Shown here piece by piece: positions 13,055 to 27,300 of a DNA stretch of 64,000 bases. The notes under the pieces were generated by a model. The model saw only the letters and a list, made by a program, of their open reading frames with translations, did no database searches and had not been told where the DNA came from. The stretch lies in assembly GCA_009869945.1 (NCBI GenBank), contig WIXG01000177.1, positions 1 to 64,000 on the forward strand, written 5' to 3'. The position numbers and the translations under genes are program-made. Each line of letters begins with the position of its first letter. Positions within the stretch are counted from its first letter, which is position 1. Origin of the DNA: Mesaphorura yosii. Taxonomy: Eukaryota > Arthropoda > Collembola > Poduromorpha > Tullbergiidae.

Positions 13055-13280
13055 ACCAAAACAGACCCGATCATTCCTTCGCCACACTGACACCGGAATT
13101 TTAGAGTTTTGTTAGTTTTGTATTTACTGCAAGAAGATTGACGAGGACGACCGCTCGTTTTTAAGAGCCATGCCAGTTTTGACCGACCGTAGAAATGCAT
13201 GCATGCTTGAAATTGTCGACTAGTCTTCTAATTTTGTACTCTGTACGTACGTGGGACGTGAACGGTCAAAGTGCCTACCG

Positions 13281-13286
13281 AATAAA
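13281..13286 (+). promoter_or_regulatory. Poly(A) signal of ALG5 (AATAAA)
   Basis: A canonical AATAAA 227 bp after the ALG5 stop codon, on the coding strand. Confidence 0.6.
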
Positions 13287-13299
13287 TGAGAAATGACAT

Positions 13300-16200
13300 T
13301 ACGCAACAGGCATTTAAATTTCATTGGAGTAATTTGGGGAATAACTTTGAGTAACAGCACGCCTGCCGGTCGGGCCTGGCCAAGACGGAGCGGAGACAAA
13401 AATAGGAAGCAATTATAAAGGAATTATGCCTTTGGTGGATTGCGCGAGCATGAAACTCGTGTACTCGTGTTTCTTGCCTACACTGCACCGTGTGATTACA
13501 GAATCAAAGACTTGCTCTCTGCTCTCGTGCTCTCGTGCCCGACGCGGGCATAAAAAGTAGAAAGTTGACGTTGACAGCAGTGGCGAAGGGGAGAAACCGG
13601 AAGTGTGGTGGTGTCGAGCATTCTGTAATGAGCAAAACCCGAGCAAGAGCACCGAGCCCAAGCACGAACACAGGAGCTGAATCAAGTACAAAATTCATTA
13701 TTTCATTTTTACGACAAGGCATCATGTTTCCACAGATTGAGACCGAGTTAAGACGCTCGGGCGCGTGCAGTGCGGCGAGTCCAAACTAATCAAATTCCCA
13801 GTCTCGAGTCGCTCGCGTTGCTTTCTCCGTCCCCATTCGAAAGCTTAAGCTCTTTATGAACTTCTTGCGCCCATAAACCCTCAAACTGTGCCCTGCACTG
13901 TGTACTGCGATTACGGCTTACACGATGTTATTGCCGCAATAATGTCAGCTCAAATTTTTGTAACTCTGAACGCACAACGCGGGTGCTCGAAATAAATTCA
14001 TTCATTTCCCTGCCGTGTTCGCGTCGCGATCTCGATCGCTGCGCTGGCGGTGTGAGTTGAAATGTGATGCGGGTAAATGATTAGGACATAAACGCCCTGC
14101 AGCACGGGAGCACGGAACCACGCGCACCTGGGAAGGCGAAGGCGAGCAGGCATGTGGCGATGTGAGCGAGCAAAGATTTTGTTATTACTTGTAATTCCTG
14201 CACTTTCTCCGCGATTGCATCTCCGAAATAGCTGCAAAATGCTTTGCTACTTGAGCACGGAGTCATAGTCGGAGTCGCTGTACTTAAAACTCAACTCGGG
14301 TTTATTGTTTCTTGTGATTTGAATCGAACGTGTAAAATCTGTTGTTTACGGCTGTTGCAGGTTGACGTTGATGTTGGCAGTGGCGGTGACGGCGACGAGG
14401 CCGAAAATTTTTATTATATAATCATTATTTTATGGTTTCGTGTTTACATGCCCGCGTAATAATACATTATGTAGTTATTTGCGGTTTCTTTATGTCATTT
14501 CTGGCCGACGGGACTCGGCTAAAAGCAGTTCGGCGTGACTGGAAAGGTGTAAAAAAGAAATAAAAGCACCACACATGTATTAAAATGATGTATGTCTGGA
14601 TCTGGCCTGTGGATTCCAGCGCCTGCCCTGCCGCGACCAAACCGATTAATGGCCTCGCTGTTTAAAGTCGACTGCGCGGCGGTCTGCCCCTTGTGGTCAC
14701 TGCCGCACGCCCGGTTGCCGACGTGAACGTGAACCCAGAGACACGTTCGCATTTGTACCTGAAACACCTTCGCGGCACGCAATTCTCGTATTACTCATTT
14801 GCATGACTTCCTTTCTCTGCCGCCGCCACCACATTGCTTTCTCTTCTAAGCTTGCTCGGATTTCGAGAGCCCGACCGACCGACCATTTGATCCACAAACA
14901 ACATTCATTAATGGCAGGCAGGCGAGGGAGTCGAATTCGAGTTCTCACCCTCTCGCGTTGGCATTCACGTTCACCCGCATCCAATTTGCCATTTGCCTGC
15001 CAGACAGCAAAGCAAGCGGAGATGCCGAACCCGATTTCAGGCTGCCACTCGTCAGGAGTGGTGCTCCAAGCAGTGGCAGGCACAAGTCGCACAAGAACAA
15101 GCAGCACGTGTTCGTGCAGTAACATGAGATATGAGGATCTACAACATAATCGCCCATTTCACGAAGCAAAGGCTTTGTGTTGTTCCGATCTGATTGTAAA
15201 TTCACAAATCCAAGACTCTCATTTCTGTCAATTGATAGTCCGAACCAAACGCGGAAGAAGAAAAGAGGAAGTGAAAGGCTGAAGGCTGTCGTGTCCTGAG
15301 AACATGAGCCAGCGAATACGGCACGAACAGACAAATTAGCTCCACCATCGCCATTGTTCCAGTCGCGGTCGCTGTCGCAGACTCCAGCCTGCTCGGTGAT
15401 GGACACAAGAATCCCGGAGTTCAGACAGGCATGACGACAGCCATTTGGAGAATTCCACACCTCATCACGCATGCATCAAACTCGACGCGTTCTTTGAATT
15501 CACAGCTCTCAGGAGCTCAGCCTGGATTTTTCAGCGTCGCGTCGTAAATAAAGTTGGGACATTAAAACTTTGTCTGGCGACTGCCTGTTTGTGTGTGCGT
15601 GTGTGGGAAACTTTTGCGTTTTGCTGTTTTGCCTCACGTCGTCCCTCCGAGATTAAAAACTATGCAATTAGAAATCTGCAGATAAATTCCTTGCCTGTCT
15701 GTCTTTCCTACCCTATGTCGTATGTCGCGCCCGCGTCAGTAGAGTGATGGAATTTCGTGCGGTGTGGCAGAGAGAAATCCCAAAACTATTACAACCTGTT
15801 GTAATCTTCCGCGAGTCTCAAGTGATCGCAGAGATTACAATTCATTTGCATGTCGTCCTGTCCTCCACTAATACGTTCACATTACATGAACGCAATGCCA
15901 AGCGTGGCTTGTCTCCGATTTCCATTTCTGATGTGCTTCTGGATTTTCGATTTAAATTCCCAAGCCATGGCTTGCATTGAGCCGTGACTCGTGTTTTGTG
16001 GCAATCGACGTCCGTCTTTTGTTTGTGAAACAACAATTCTCTGCTCGAATTTGTACCGCATGAGCATGCATGAGCATGAATTCTGATTTGGGTTTCAGTT
16101 TTTCCATGTTTTTCATGTTTTTCAAGTTTTTCATGTGTCACCTTTATTGCCCCATTTTAGACTGCGACCTGCGTGTGAAGCACTGTGAGAAAAGGAGAAA

Positions 16201-19200
16201 TTCCAGAAATACAGGAGTATCGACTCGCGAGTGTTACACTTTCCTTCCAGGAATTTGCATGTGGCATTTGCACATTTGCTGTGGTTCGTCGAGGAGTCAG
16301 TCGGGCTACTGCGACTGCGAATGCGAGGAATTGTGTCGCGTTCAGAACAGAACAAAACTTTCCCTTCCTGCTGCCCCGTGCGACTCAGCAGGCACGGAGA
16401 AAACGTGGAGCAGCGTCTCAAAGCACGGCGAAGGGGAGAAAGTGAGACAAACAGACAGAAAACGCGAGCGAGTGAGCCGGGCGGAGAGGCTTCATTCCGA
16501 TTCTGAACCCTGGTTGAGACGCCCGCGCCCGACAACTACACAAGCAGGCAGGCAGAGCAGTGCAGTGAAAAGGAGAAAAGAAAAGAAAGTTGCGTCCGTC
16601 GTTACAGAATACAACGGGCAAGGCACAAAATTTCATTCCACGTTCGAACCCCGAACGAGCTGCCTGACTGACTGAGTGACACAGGCTGTCAATGCCCAAC
16701 TTCAAGTAACGGCAAAAATATCAGCTTAAATCTCTGGCCTGGCCCTCATCGGACGGACTCTTTCTTCCGGCCGACTGGACATAAGCCCAAAGCTCCGTAT
16801 TCAAATCGCAGTGATCGCAGTCACAAAAAGGCAAGCCCACTTCCCGTTCAGTTTTGTGCAGTCTTTTGTGCATTTCTGCAGTCTGCAGAAATTGAGCTCT
16901 TAAATCTCCGAATCTCATGTTTCTCAGCTCCGAACATTCCTGTGAACATTCTGAACAGTGCAGCAGTGCAGTGAGTCGCATTGTCCCATCGTAATTGCAC
17001 TTCTCCGATTAATTATTTACAAGCACGCAGTTTTCACTTCACTTTCACCCTCTTGAGAAAATAACTGCGAAATAACTCCAAAGAGCGAGGACAAATTGAA
17101 ACTCTGCCCTGAACTGGTTATAAGCAGGAAATTGAATCTCTCGTCTTGTGTCTTGTGCTCCCGAGAAAGTGCGCCTTCTGCAATGAAAATCAAAATAGCA
17201 TCTTTTCCCCGATACTCGACATATTTTTCCACTTTCTCGTGCGCCCGAAGCAGAAAGCAGATTTCTCGAACTCGCGTCCGCATCCCGTGAAAGCCAAGTG
17301 AAAGCGGGCGAGCGGGGCGACGTGAGACGATCCGAAACCTTCTAGCGTGGCAGCTGGCAGCTGCTGGAAGGGTGAGAAATCGGCAACTTCAAAAGCACTG
17401 ACAAGGTAATTTTATTCATACAAGATCAATTTGCCTGATCATTGCCACAAACGGCTTCGAATCCTTTGAGCCGCGGTTTCTCTTTTATTACGCTTACGGC
17501 TCCAAGTGCGAAGTCTCTTGCTTGCTTGATGCTTGGGGATTTGCGCCCGTCATTTATCTGTTTGTTTCTCAAGTCAAGTGAAAGTGATTGAGTATCGCCC
17601 GCGCTGAATACCAAGTGCCCATATTTTGAGAGTGAAAGTGAGTCGAACAAGAATTGAAATCTCGAGTCAATTCATGAAAGATAAAGCCGGGACGTTTGGT
17701 TTTATTGTGAATCATTTGACTTTGATTCACTTCGCGGATGGACAGATTCGGCTTTGAGTGCGATTGCAACACTTTCGCTTTTTCGCAATGCTGCTGCTGA
17801 GAACTTGTTCTGACTCGGAAGTGGTGGTGGTAGTCGAGGGTAGCACGGCCGGAGCCAGGCTGATTCGGTCATTAGTATGCGAACCAACTCTTTTTTATGT
17901 TGTGTAACTGCAAAAAGACATTGTAAAATTGTAATGGAGATGCTTCGTCGGCTCCTCTTCCGCCCGAATGCGAATTGCGAGCGTGAGCTGTTCATTCAGG
18001 ACATTAAGTGGGCGCAGAGAACAAGAAATGCCAAAAATGCTGCATGCAACCGATGCAGTATGCTGTGAATATCGAAGACGGAGACGTGCGCGGAGTTTTT
18101 ACCAGGCCACGAAGCAATAAAAGCTCTTGGAGCTGCCGGTTATTGCTTGCTGATGTCTTTAAACCCCAATTTACCTGCCGCCGTATAAAGTTGGAACAAT
18201 TTCCACACGAATTACGAACCCCCTCGTCGTCGTGTTTTGTGGTGGTGATGAGAAGTTTAGACGTAATTGCCGATTATTGCTGCTGAACAAAACAACCCTC
18301 CAACACCCGTGATACGAGAATACGAGCTTTGTTTGGGGTGAATTCCAGGTCAAATCCTCGCAACACAGGCAAAAGGCGCAGGCTCAAACGCCAAGGCCTA
18401 CATTTGCATTTTTAAATTTTTTCCGGTAGAGCGGTACTTGCTTGATTGCAAAGGACGACAAAGGTCGACTGCTGATAACGCCACGTTTCTTATTTGCAAC
18501 AAAAAACCGAGCTTGAATGGCATGCGAGTTGCGACTCGACGGAGATAAGCAGCCATAGCGAATGACAACGTGATGCGTATCACTGCTTAATCAGCATAGC
18601 ATTCCAGAAAGCACAGCGTTCCCTTCACTAATTTAATTTCATAATTTGGTCGTTGTCGTCGTCGTACTACTCGCTTGCCTTTCTTGCCTACGTTGCATTG
18701 TCTGTTGCTGTTGCTGGTGGCCCTTTTTGTAACACAACGGTTAATACGATCATTCTCATTCTGAACTCTAAACGTTTTCGTTTGGCATCCGGTGCAACGC
18801 ATTTTGCATTTAGTGTCGATTGAGACTTGGCTTGCTTTCAGTGGTTAGTAGAGGTAGAGTTAGGACGCTGCGACGCAGGACGCTTTCTTAGATCAGGGCT
18901 AGATCACTTTATTCAATAACGAGGTATTGGCTAGGCTACGTTAGGATTTCCCTACTGATTGCGATTGGCAAGGGATTGTTGAATCCTTGAATTCGTAAGA
19001 CTGACTGAGATGGCCACCTCATCAGACGCCCTGCTGCAGCCTGGAGCGGAAACTGGAACGGTAACGAATCCTGGAGGAAATAAGTTAATGGGACAATTTC
19101 AGGTTGGGACGCGGAGGTGCGTATGTGCGACTTGTCAAAGGCGAAGTGTCAAAATCCGCAAAATGGCAATAGCAACTCAGTTGGCTTGACATGGAAAGTT

Positions 19201-22200
19201 GAGGCAGACAAGAGACGTCTTGAGAGTAACTTTTAAAATGTTTTCATAGCTAATTATCCAGTGCCACGATAGTTTTCTGTTTCTCTCTTCTTTCCACTAG
19301 ACATGACCAAGGCGTGTGGGGCCAAGGAGTTGGCAGTTATTTTATAAATGCGAAATAATTAGCGTCTTGTGCTTTCAACTCAAAAGTTTTCAAGAATCAC
19401 GTCCAGCTCATAATTCTTATTTGTTGCTTTTCATGTCCCATTCGCCATTCCCCACTCCAATTCGGACTGCAGCTCCCAGACAACACCACAGAAGGAAATC
19501 TGACCCCCAACATCAGCACTACGAATTCATGACCACCAGCCTTCTTCCGTCATTTGGCTGAGACACCGCGATGCAAATGTAAGTCCACACAAATGCTTCA
19601 GTTTTCAATAAATTTAAAGGCAATTGGAGATAACGTGTATTGTATGACAACATAGCAAATGCCAATAACGTCAACGGCCCATTCAAAATTACGCCTAACC
19701 ACTAACGTTGAGTAGATGGCTTCGATTTTTGTTCCTGCTAACGGTGAGCCCCAACAGGCAATTTGTAAGTTTCCTAGTTAAGAAATATTACAAATGGTAG
19801 TAGGATTAAGTTTAAAGCTCAAGCTCCTTAAATTTTAAGTTCGCTATCTCAACTGAACTGGGTTTCGTTGAATTTGGTTAGATCTTTGTCTGGTTAAGCG
19901 TAAGGTGTGATTTTCCCATGAGGCGAGGTGTCACATGCATGAGATTGTCGAAAGCATCCCTTGATTCTATCTGCCAACATTGCTGCAATTCAGACCTTTT
20001 CACTTGTAAGACTAGAATCCGCATCTTCCACGAACAGGATGCATGTTCTGAGGGCATTAGGGCCGGGACAACAAAGCTTTTGTTCCTGTTGTTCACCTGC
20101 AGAGAATATTTGCATTGCGTGCAGTGGTAGTAAATGTGTAAATACGGCGAACCGATTCTCGTGTAATTTAATAATAATTTCCTGGAGTATAATGAAAATA
20201 AGTACAAGAAGTACAAAGGCAGGAGAAGAAAGCAAAAGTTAAGAAAAATTCTATGCTAATAATGCCAGGAATAATTCTGCTTCCTTCGCAGGCATTAGCG
20301 TTCATGGTGCAAGTTTTGTGCTAACTGCTTGTTCTCTCTCTAAGTTTATCCCGTGCGAATGATATTATATTACGATTAGAGGAAATGCAAAGTGAAATTT
20401 TCTAGAAGCTGAATGTTCTGAATGTAGAATCTGGCGTGTAGGAGTGAAAAGATTGCCGGTCGTCGTCAGTAGTTGCTTAATGTTATTACGAGATCATATT
20501 ATGCATTATTATAACGTGCTCCAACTCATTTCTACGACTCTTTTTCTTAGGGGAATTACATCATAATTTTATTACGAGCTGAGGGTTTTCCCACTTTTTT
20601 TCGTCCCGGGCGAGATAAAAGGCATTAGAAATTCATTTTCTTCCAACTTCCAAAATCATGTGACTTAGGTTGGAAGGCAGTTTTCATGCTCTCTTCTTTG
20701 CCCTTCTCGTGTTCAGAATCCGACAATTTTTTTTTATTAATCACTTTGAAGGAAAGTATCGAATGATATTTTTAAAGAAATTAGAACGTTAAATTTAGCT
20801 AATGATTCTTGAATAGGTACTAGGTTAGACTTACATCTTCGGAGGTTAATCTGAAAACTCTGCTTTCGAGCATCAGAGCCTTCCTTACCTTCAGCCTGAC
20901 AATTCTCATCTGTATTAATGCAATACGGGACAGATCCAAAAGTACTGTCGCTAGTAGTTTTATTTATAACCTCAATAGTAATTACAATCAAAGCTTCTAT
21001 TTTTCAACATATTTACCTCGAAGGCTAATACACTTTTCCCAACGTTGAGGAAGCGCAGAAATTCCTTTCTCGTAGAATGAGGGAGGCTGGCGTGGAAACC
21101 ATTGATTTGCGCTTTTTTCTTTCAAATCGGTGTAGATCTCATTGAATTTTTTTCCGCTAAATTTCGAAATTTTGATGAACGATCTCCACTCAAGTTTTGA
21201 GGTTTGGTGTGACTTCGAACGTGCGTACAGGACTGAGTGGGCGTAAAATCTTAAATGTTGCATATTCATAAAGCTGAAATAATACTTTATCTAAGCATAC
21301 AGACTTCCGGTCACCACAATTGATAGAACTTGAAATTAGCATATCAGTATTAGTGACAGTACTTTGGGATCTGCCCTCGTAATTTGAGGAAATCATTTTG
21401 TGTAGGATTTCGGACTGAGCTAATACGTAGAACTAGCTTTTCCCATGTCTGGTCGTGAGAGATACGAAAAGAGAGATCCAAAAACCTGTTATCTTACTTC
21501 ATCAGGCGTACTCGTTCTTTCTAGCCTTCTTTGGACTTGCATCTAGCCATTATATAATGTTTCTTATAGTTTGCCCATTGCTGGACACTCGCTGAGAGCT
21601 CTTTCTGGAGATGTGATATGTAATTCTTTGATTCCAAGACTGTGTGTAATGCTCGACACTGAAAAATGAGTAACTAAGCCCATGTTCAATGCTGTGTTGG
21701 CAGTGGAATGCTTTAGCTTTCCATTTTCGATCATTTAAGACAATCATGACAATGTTCTGCCCAATTGTAATTTTTAAAGTTAACAGTGAGTGGAATGAGT
21801 GTCCAAATCAAGCACTGCAATTTATTAGGCAGTCTTTGGGTCGTGGGTGAATGTTGATCTGCGTTAGGCAGCTTTCATGGAGTCTTAAAGTTCGATGTGT
21901 CGGGGCACATGTGGCCACTTTCTTATTCCTGCATCTGGAGGATCGCGGAAATAAATCGGCAGCGTTCTTTCAGGCCGGCCTCCCTGTATTCGAACGTCGA
22001 GAGCGAGTCAAGAATGATTGGAGTCGTGCAACTCGTAATGGTGTCGAGGGAGAATTTTAGAAGGCAACTGGTGTCAGGCCAATTTTTTCCCGTCTTGTTC
22101 CCGGCGGCAGCAGCACATGTGTGGGCAGCGAGAGAGCAAGATGTTACATATCATTTGCTTGTAACAAATTCTGCACTTGTTAAACACCGGAGGAATGTGT

Positions 22201-24290
22201 AAATATATTTATGTAGTAATCTCTTCGAAGGAGTCGGTTGGTTCCCGTTGCTCGAGTCCCAGTGGATCGGTGCTTTCTGAAGGAGTCCCAGCAGGCTACT
22301 TCCAACTACCCGGCTCTCCTGTTTCGGTTTCTACTCACGTTCCACATCTCTCGTGACTTGGGATTCCGTGAAAGAAAAAGGAAGACCGGCCCAATCTTGC
22401 ACTTGTACTCCGAATTATCCTTAACTCTTTCTAGAGTCCAATAACATTAACTTCTCGTAAACTAAACTGCTCCTTGCTTAATAGACTTCGAATCCCTGAG
22501 AATGAAAATGAGTAGTCTGATCCTGAGAAGGGCAGCTGAAGTCGAAGTTGTTGAGTGCATTGGCTGTGGTTTTCAGATTTAAGCAGGTAGCTTGGAATCA
22601 GGAATTACAGTAATTATGCTTCATGCGGCTGGTTTATAAAGTTTAGGAAAATGAAGCTACTTAGCACGCATTCCAGGCTTTTTCCTGTGCTCAATTTCGT
22701 TGATCTCATCATTAAATTTGGAGAATTTGATGCGAATTTTCTCTTATTTTTGTAGGGCACAAGCGAAAGGGTGAGAAGATAAGAATTTGGAGTCGAAAAT
22801 GTGCAAGCTCTTTCTTGTAAACGCGTTTGTAGTATGAAACATCCGCATTTGGGTATTTTTCACGTGTTACTGCACGACTGCTCGAAAATGTATGGGCGGA
22901 TTTTCTATTCCCGACTTGATCATTTTCGTGAGGACCTATTCCCGGGTCTCGGAGGCTCTTCCTTTACCTTTTCGCTATTCTGTGACTAAAAAAAGCAAAT
23001 TCATGAAAATGAGAATGGCCAAAGCGAATTTCTGATTCATGAGCAGTGGAATAAGAAGACAGGAGTCAGGGCTGAAAATGAAATACTTTGCTGTTTCCGT
23101 ACCCTCAATTAAGATAATTAGGTAGATAGGCATTTAGACATTGCGAGGCTGTTGTTGGTGACTGTCACTGCTGTCGAGCCGTCGTGTTTCAATTCCGAGT
23201 GACCAGGCACTTGATCACGCAATAAAGTCGCTTTAGCCTGACACGGGCTATTGAGCACGAGTTTCCGTCACTCACCTCGGAAAAGTTTCAGGAAGTGGGC
23301 AATCAGAAGAGAAAGCCGGGCTTGTATCGGACTTGGCAGACAGAGCGGCTGAAAGCAATAGAAAACATATTACATATTTAGTTTAGGTAATAGTCTGTTG
23401 AAGTTGGACTTATGAATGAGTTTCTATTCTCATTCTGCAAGTCAAGCGACTCTCTCCACTCCACTCGACCGCCACAACAGCCCTCATTGAGTGCGCAAAC
23501 TTTCTCATTCAGTCTCGCACTGACACTTTGCAGAAGACGCGTGAGGGAAGAAAGTCCCGAGTTCCCAGGGGAAATCCAAGCTATCCAATTTAGCCCTGCA
23601 CGCCGGAATCTTTCTCGCAACTGTCTTCCCCACACTTTCTCTCAGATGATATTTTAACCAGGCCATAAATGAATCTCTTCAGGACTCCTCACAATTTCCC
23701 AACTTGTTTCTTTGCTTTGCATGCCATTCAAATGAACAGCCAATCGCGATTTGCGAGATTCTGAATCGACAATGAATTGTGAATTCCTTTCCTGTGAAAT
23801 GAGGAAATCCGAGGACACTCGTGACTCTTGACCTTAAAATAAGTGACGAATTAAAATCTCAGTTGTCGATGCAGCTTGGCGGCTTACTTCTTCGTTATTC
23901 GCGTATTTTGTTCGTTTGTCATAGAATTTGCAATTTATCCTTCAACGTGAGCGAATGAATGCGAGTGCAAACCCACATTGTTTATTTTTGGAAATCGAGT
24001 TGCTTCTCATGAAACTATTTTTAACCACCATAATCAGACGGTAGTATTCAGTTCTCATCTGCGTGGCCCAGTGACGGTGTCTCGGTTTCCTATTTCTCTT
24101 CCCTGCTCCGCATTTTGCAACTGGATCATTTTTATCGCTTCGCGTAAAATTGGTGCGACTGACCGAGTCTTTCAAAATGGTACCCAATTTTCAGTGGCCG
24201 GTCCAAATTTTTCCCTATCATAATTTTGGCAATAAGTTTCTGATGTAACCCGTCCAGTGCATATTTTAATTTTGCGTTCTTTATTGGCAG
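13300..24290. other. Long non-coding spacer between ALG5 and sarcoglycan
   Basis: About 11 kb without a recognisable gene apart from the mariner remnant near 21 kb. Open frames around 14.7-15.5 kb and 16.1-16.7 kb occur on both strands together and have no family motifs, as expected of moderately GC-rich spacer. The right end has an AG acceptor at 24289-24290, so this region probably contains the sarcoglycan promoter and one or more non-coding 5' exons, which I cannot place. Confidence 0.5.
20997..21396 (-). mobile_element. Decayed mariner-type transposase fragment
   Basis: On the minus strand, a 90-residue open frame (21269-20997) ends with a typical mariner transposase C-terminus: FNEIYTDLKEKSANQWF, PPSFYEKGISALPQRWEKC and GKYVEK. 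Just upstream, in another frame (21396-21190), lies PLSPVRTFEVTPNLK, which resembles the YSPDL-P-DF-LF-LK segment holding the last catalytic acidic residue. The two pieces are therefore offset by a frameshift. Further minus-strand fragments up to about 21750 may belong to the same copy but contain stops. I saw no clear terminal inverted repeats. This is a dead copy, annotated as a remnant only. Confidence 0.8.
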
Positions 24291-24351
24291 GTTGCTGTTC
24301 CGTTCGGCTTGAATTGTGAAAAGCAAGTTTGAGAAGCCCAGGCGCCCGAAA

Positions 24352-27300
24352 ATGGTTAGTCGCGGTCCACGTGGCGGTCAGATGAGCAGTGCGACTGGAG
24401 GAGGTGGTGGTGGTGCCCGAGAAGCGGATAACGAGTGGCTGAGCTCTGACGAGGGCAAGAAGAGTCGCATCGCGAAATACCAGGACGGGTGTCAAATCGG
24501 GCTGTACGGCTGGCGGAGGAAATGTCTTTTTCTAGTGCTCACAATTCTTCTGTTCCTTGTAATCGTCAACCTGGCCCTCACACTCTGGATTCTTAAAGTG
24601 ATGGAATTCTCGTCGGTAAGTGCAGGCAGGGCAATGCGCAATTGTGCATATTTCATGTGCGTTATAACTACGCTAAGCTAAAATGAGGTGACAATAATTC
24701 ATGAGCACAACTGGATGGAAAATGGCAATGGTAGTGAAGGCAGTTTTCGTCAGTGCACGAGTTGTAAAAGTCCTTGGAAGTTTGTGTGCCTCCGGCTCAT
24801 TCATTTCGTCAGGTATTTGATGACTTTCTCAGTGGGGCGGGTGTCATGCTGTGGAACGGTTTCACCTCCGCTTTTATTTTTCCACAAATTATTTCGCGGA
24901 AGGCGCAAGTTTTTGCCTTCGCAGCCGTGTGTCTTGTTTCTTTGGAGTGATCGACGAGATTCCGGTTTCATTAAGGCTGACAACTCCGATCGGGCGACGG
25001 CGTGCTGCATTTAATTATGGAAGATGAAAGGATTGCAAATAAGGTTTGTGTGAATCCGTCATCTTGTCCTCGGAAAAGGAAACGGAGCCTTCTGCATCGA
25101 GCATTCTTTCAGTGCAGCTCTTCCATCGCAGAGAAAATGAGATCCGACTTTGAGATTAAAGTAAAAGTTGTTTCTGGTCTAAATCCTTGTGGACAGGGGA
25201 TGCATGCATGCAAAGGAGAACGAGAGTCTGATTGACTGCGCCGCGAAACCCGCGTTCGAAAGAAAGGCAAAGAAAACATTTTTATTCACGAGCTCCTCGT
25301 TCCTTTCTCTCCATTGAAACTCGCTCGAGCGTTTAAATTCAGGTGCATTACTCAAATCAGTTTGTAAGATGGATTTCTCAAGTGTGACAAGTTTGTTTAT
25401 GTCCCGCGACACGAACTACACGTTTTTATAAGCTGTGAGGCAGCGAGGCTCATGCAAACGGGAATCAGACGGCTAACGCCACGAAACTGCAAACTGCTGT
25501 TCCAGTGAACCTTGTGCGGGCGACAGGCAATAAATTTCCCATAAATCCATCACCATAAAATAGTCGAGGCATGGAATTAAAACGTAATCTTCGACTGCGC
25601 TGAGCTCAGGCTGTGAGCTGAGTCAACTGACGAAACGGAAGGATGTGAGACGCGATGTTTGATGCGGCAGGCAGTCGGGCAATCAGAAATTCACATTTGG
25701 CAGCGAGTCTTGATTTTCTGTAAATTAAAGCCGGGATGAGAAGCATCAGACGAAACGGCACAGCAAATGGGAGTCGTCGGAATGAAGTCGTTTCATTCTG
25801 TTGCGTAATCAAGCGTGGCGTAAAGACAACAAGGACACGGAAGACAAGTCAATCATGTTCATCAGTCAGTTTACACAGCATTTCTTGTGCGAGAGTGAAA
25901 ATGAGACGGGAAGGCGAGCGTGGAGGAGAAAGCGAAAACAGCTATCTGGAATGCGTCTCATGTGTATGCAAAACTCATTTCCCCGAACCACGTCCGACTA
26001 ACGCTCTCGCTTCTGCCTCCACTTCTTCCACACAAATACACACACGCGTTCTCTCGTTTCCTCTCAATCAGATTAAAGACGGATCGACGAGACGCACATC
26101 GTGCGAGTCGTGTCGCGAGCGAGACTGCACGGGAGGTAAATGAAATGAAAATTCAATGTTTGAACAATATTGAAAAAACGCAACAAACAATTTGCATGTG
26201 TGCGACACAGCAGATTCTTCGACGCTCGACTGAATCACTCAATCATTTTTGTATTTTATTACTCGCAAGTTTGAAACAAATTCAATAGCGCATAAACACG
26301 AAGAAGCAAGTAAAGCAAGTGCGAGGAGTCAAATCGGGCAGGCTAATGTGCTTCTAATGGAGACACATGTCTTGGAAATGCTGCCTCTTAAGAACTCGCG
26401 CCCTCGCAGAATGGGAAAAATTAAAAAGAAAAGGGAGAGAGTGGAATGCGAATTTACGAGGAGTGAAAACGGGAAAGCCTGACTTTCTAGTGCCCGTGTG
26501 CCTGCCTTTCTCGCGTCGCTGAAACAAAGTAGCAGCTAATAACGCTCTGTACGGCATTACCACGGCTGGTATATTGAGTTAGTTCATCTCTCATGATAAA
26601 TTCATAAGTTTCGAACACAGCTTCACTCCGCTATTGCTTGCTGTGTGGGGTCTCGAACATCATCTATCACGGCGGCACAAAGATGAAAGAGGAAAAGAGT
26701 CGAGCTACAAAATTTATTTCTAATTTGGCGTCGCTTAATTCAAAATGTGGCGGTGGCACGGCGGAAATGAAGTCTCGGGCTGCGACAGAAATGAGAAACC
26801 GGCGACTGCAAGCCAATTGCATTAGCACAAATGTCCGACTGCCCAGTGCAAAAATATTTTATTCATGAGACGGCATGCAGGCAGGACTTCTTCGGGACAA
26901 ACCGATGATTTAACTCCTTTGCGATGGCCGATTTGGGAAATGCGACCGGCACAGCGTCCGAGGGTTCTAAAATAATTTGTGGCAGAGGCTGAGGCAGTGT
27001 GCCGGCCAACTTTTGCTTGATTTAACTGAAATTTATCTCTGACGAGGGTCAGGGTGAATGATGAAATATTCCTCGCGTTCTCGTCGGCTAGAGACGAGCA
27101 AGAGTTTATTTTTGCAGTCGAGTACTATTGCGGTCGCTGGATTGCCGTGTAAACAAAGTTTGTTAGCTGCTCGTGTCTCGGCGTTGCATCGCATTTCTGA
27201 GAGCGAAAGCTGGAAAATGAGCGCGGAGAGTGCGTCAAGTGAATGAGGTGAGAAGATTTAATAGAGACCACAAGGGACTCTATTTAAATATTACCTTATG

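Noticed and set aside
16635-16660. tRNA-like T-arm word GTTCGAACCCCG
   Set aside because: The flanks cannot form a T-stem or acceptor stem, and no D-arm or box A is found at the right distance upstream.
16070-16675. A 201-residue open frame in the ALG5-sarcoglycan spacer
   Set aside because: Overlapping open frames of similar length occur on the opposite strand, the composition is low-complexity Arg/Ser, and no family motif or splice pattern supports it.
19010-19060. A possible isolated start exon (MATSSDALLQPGAETGT followed by GTAACG)
   Set aside because: Splicing to the sarcoglycan exon near 24291 runs into a stop in frame, splicing to 31125 would remove the membrane segment, and no other downstream partner is visible.
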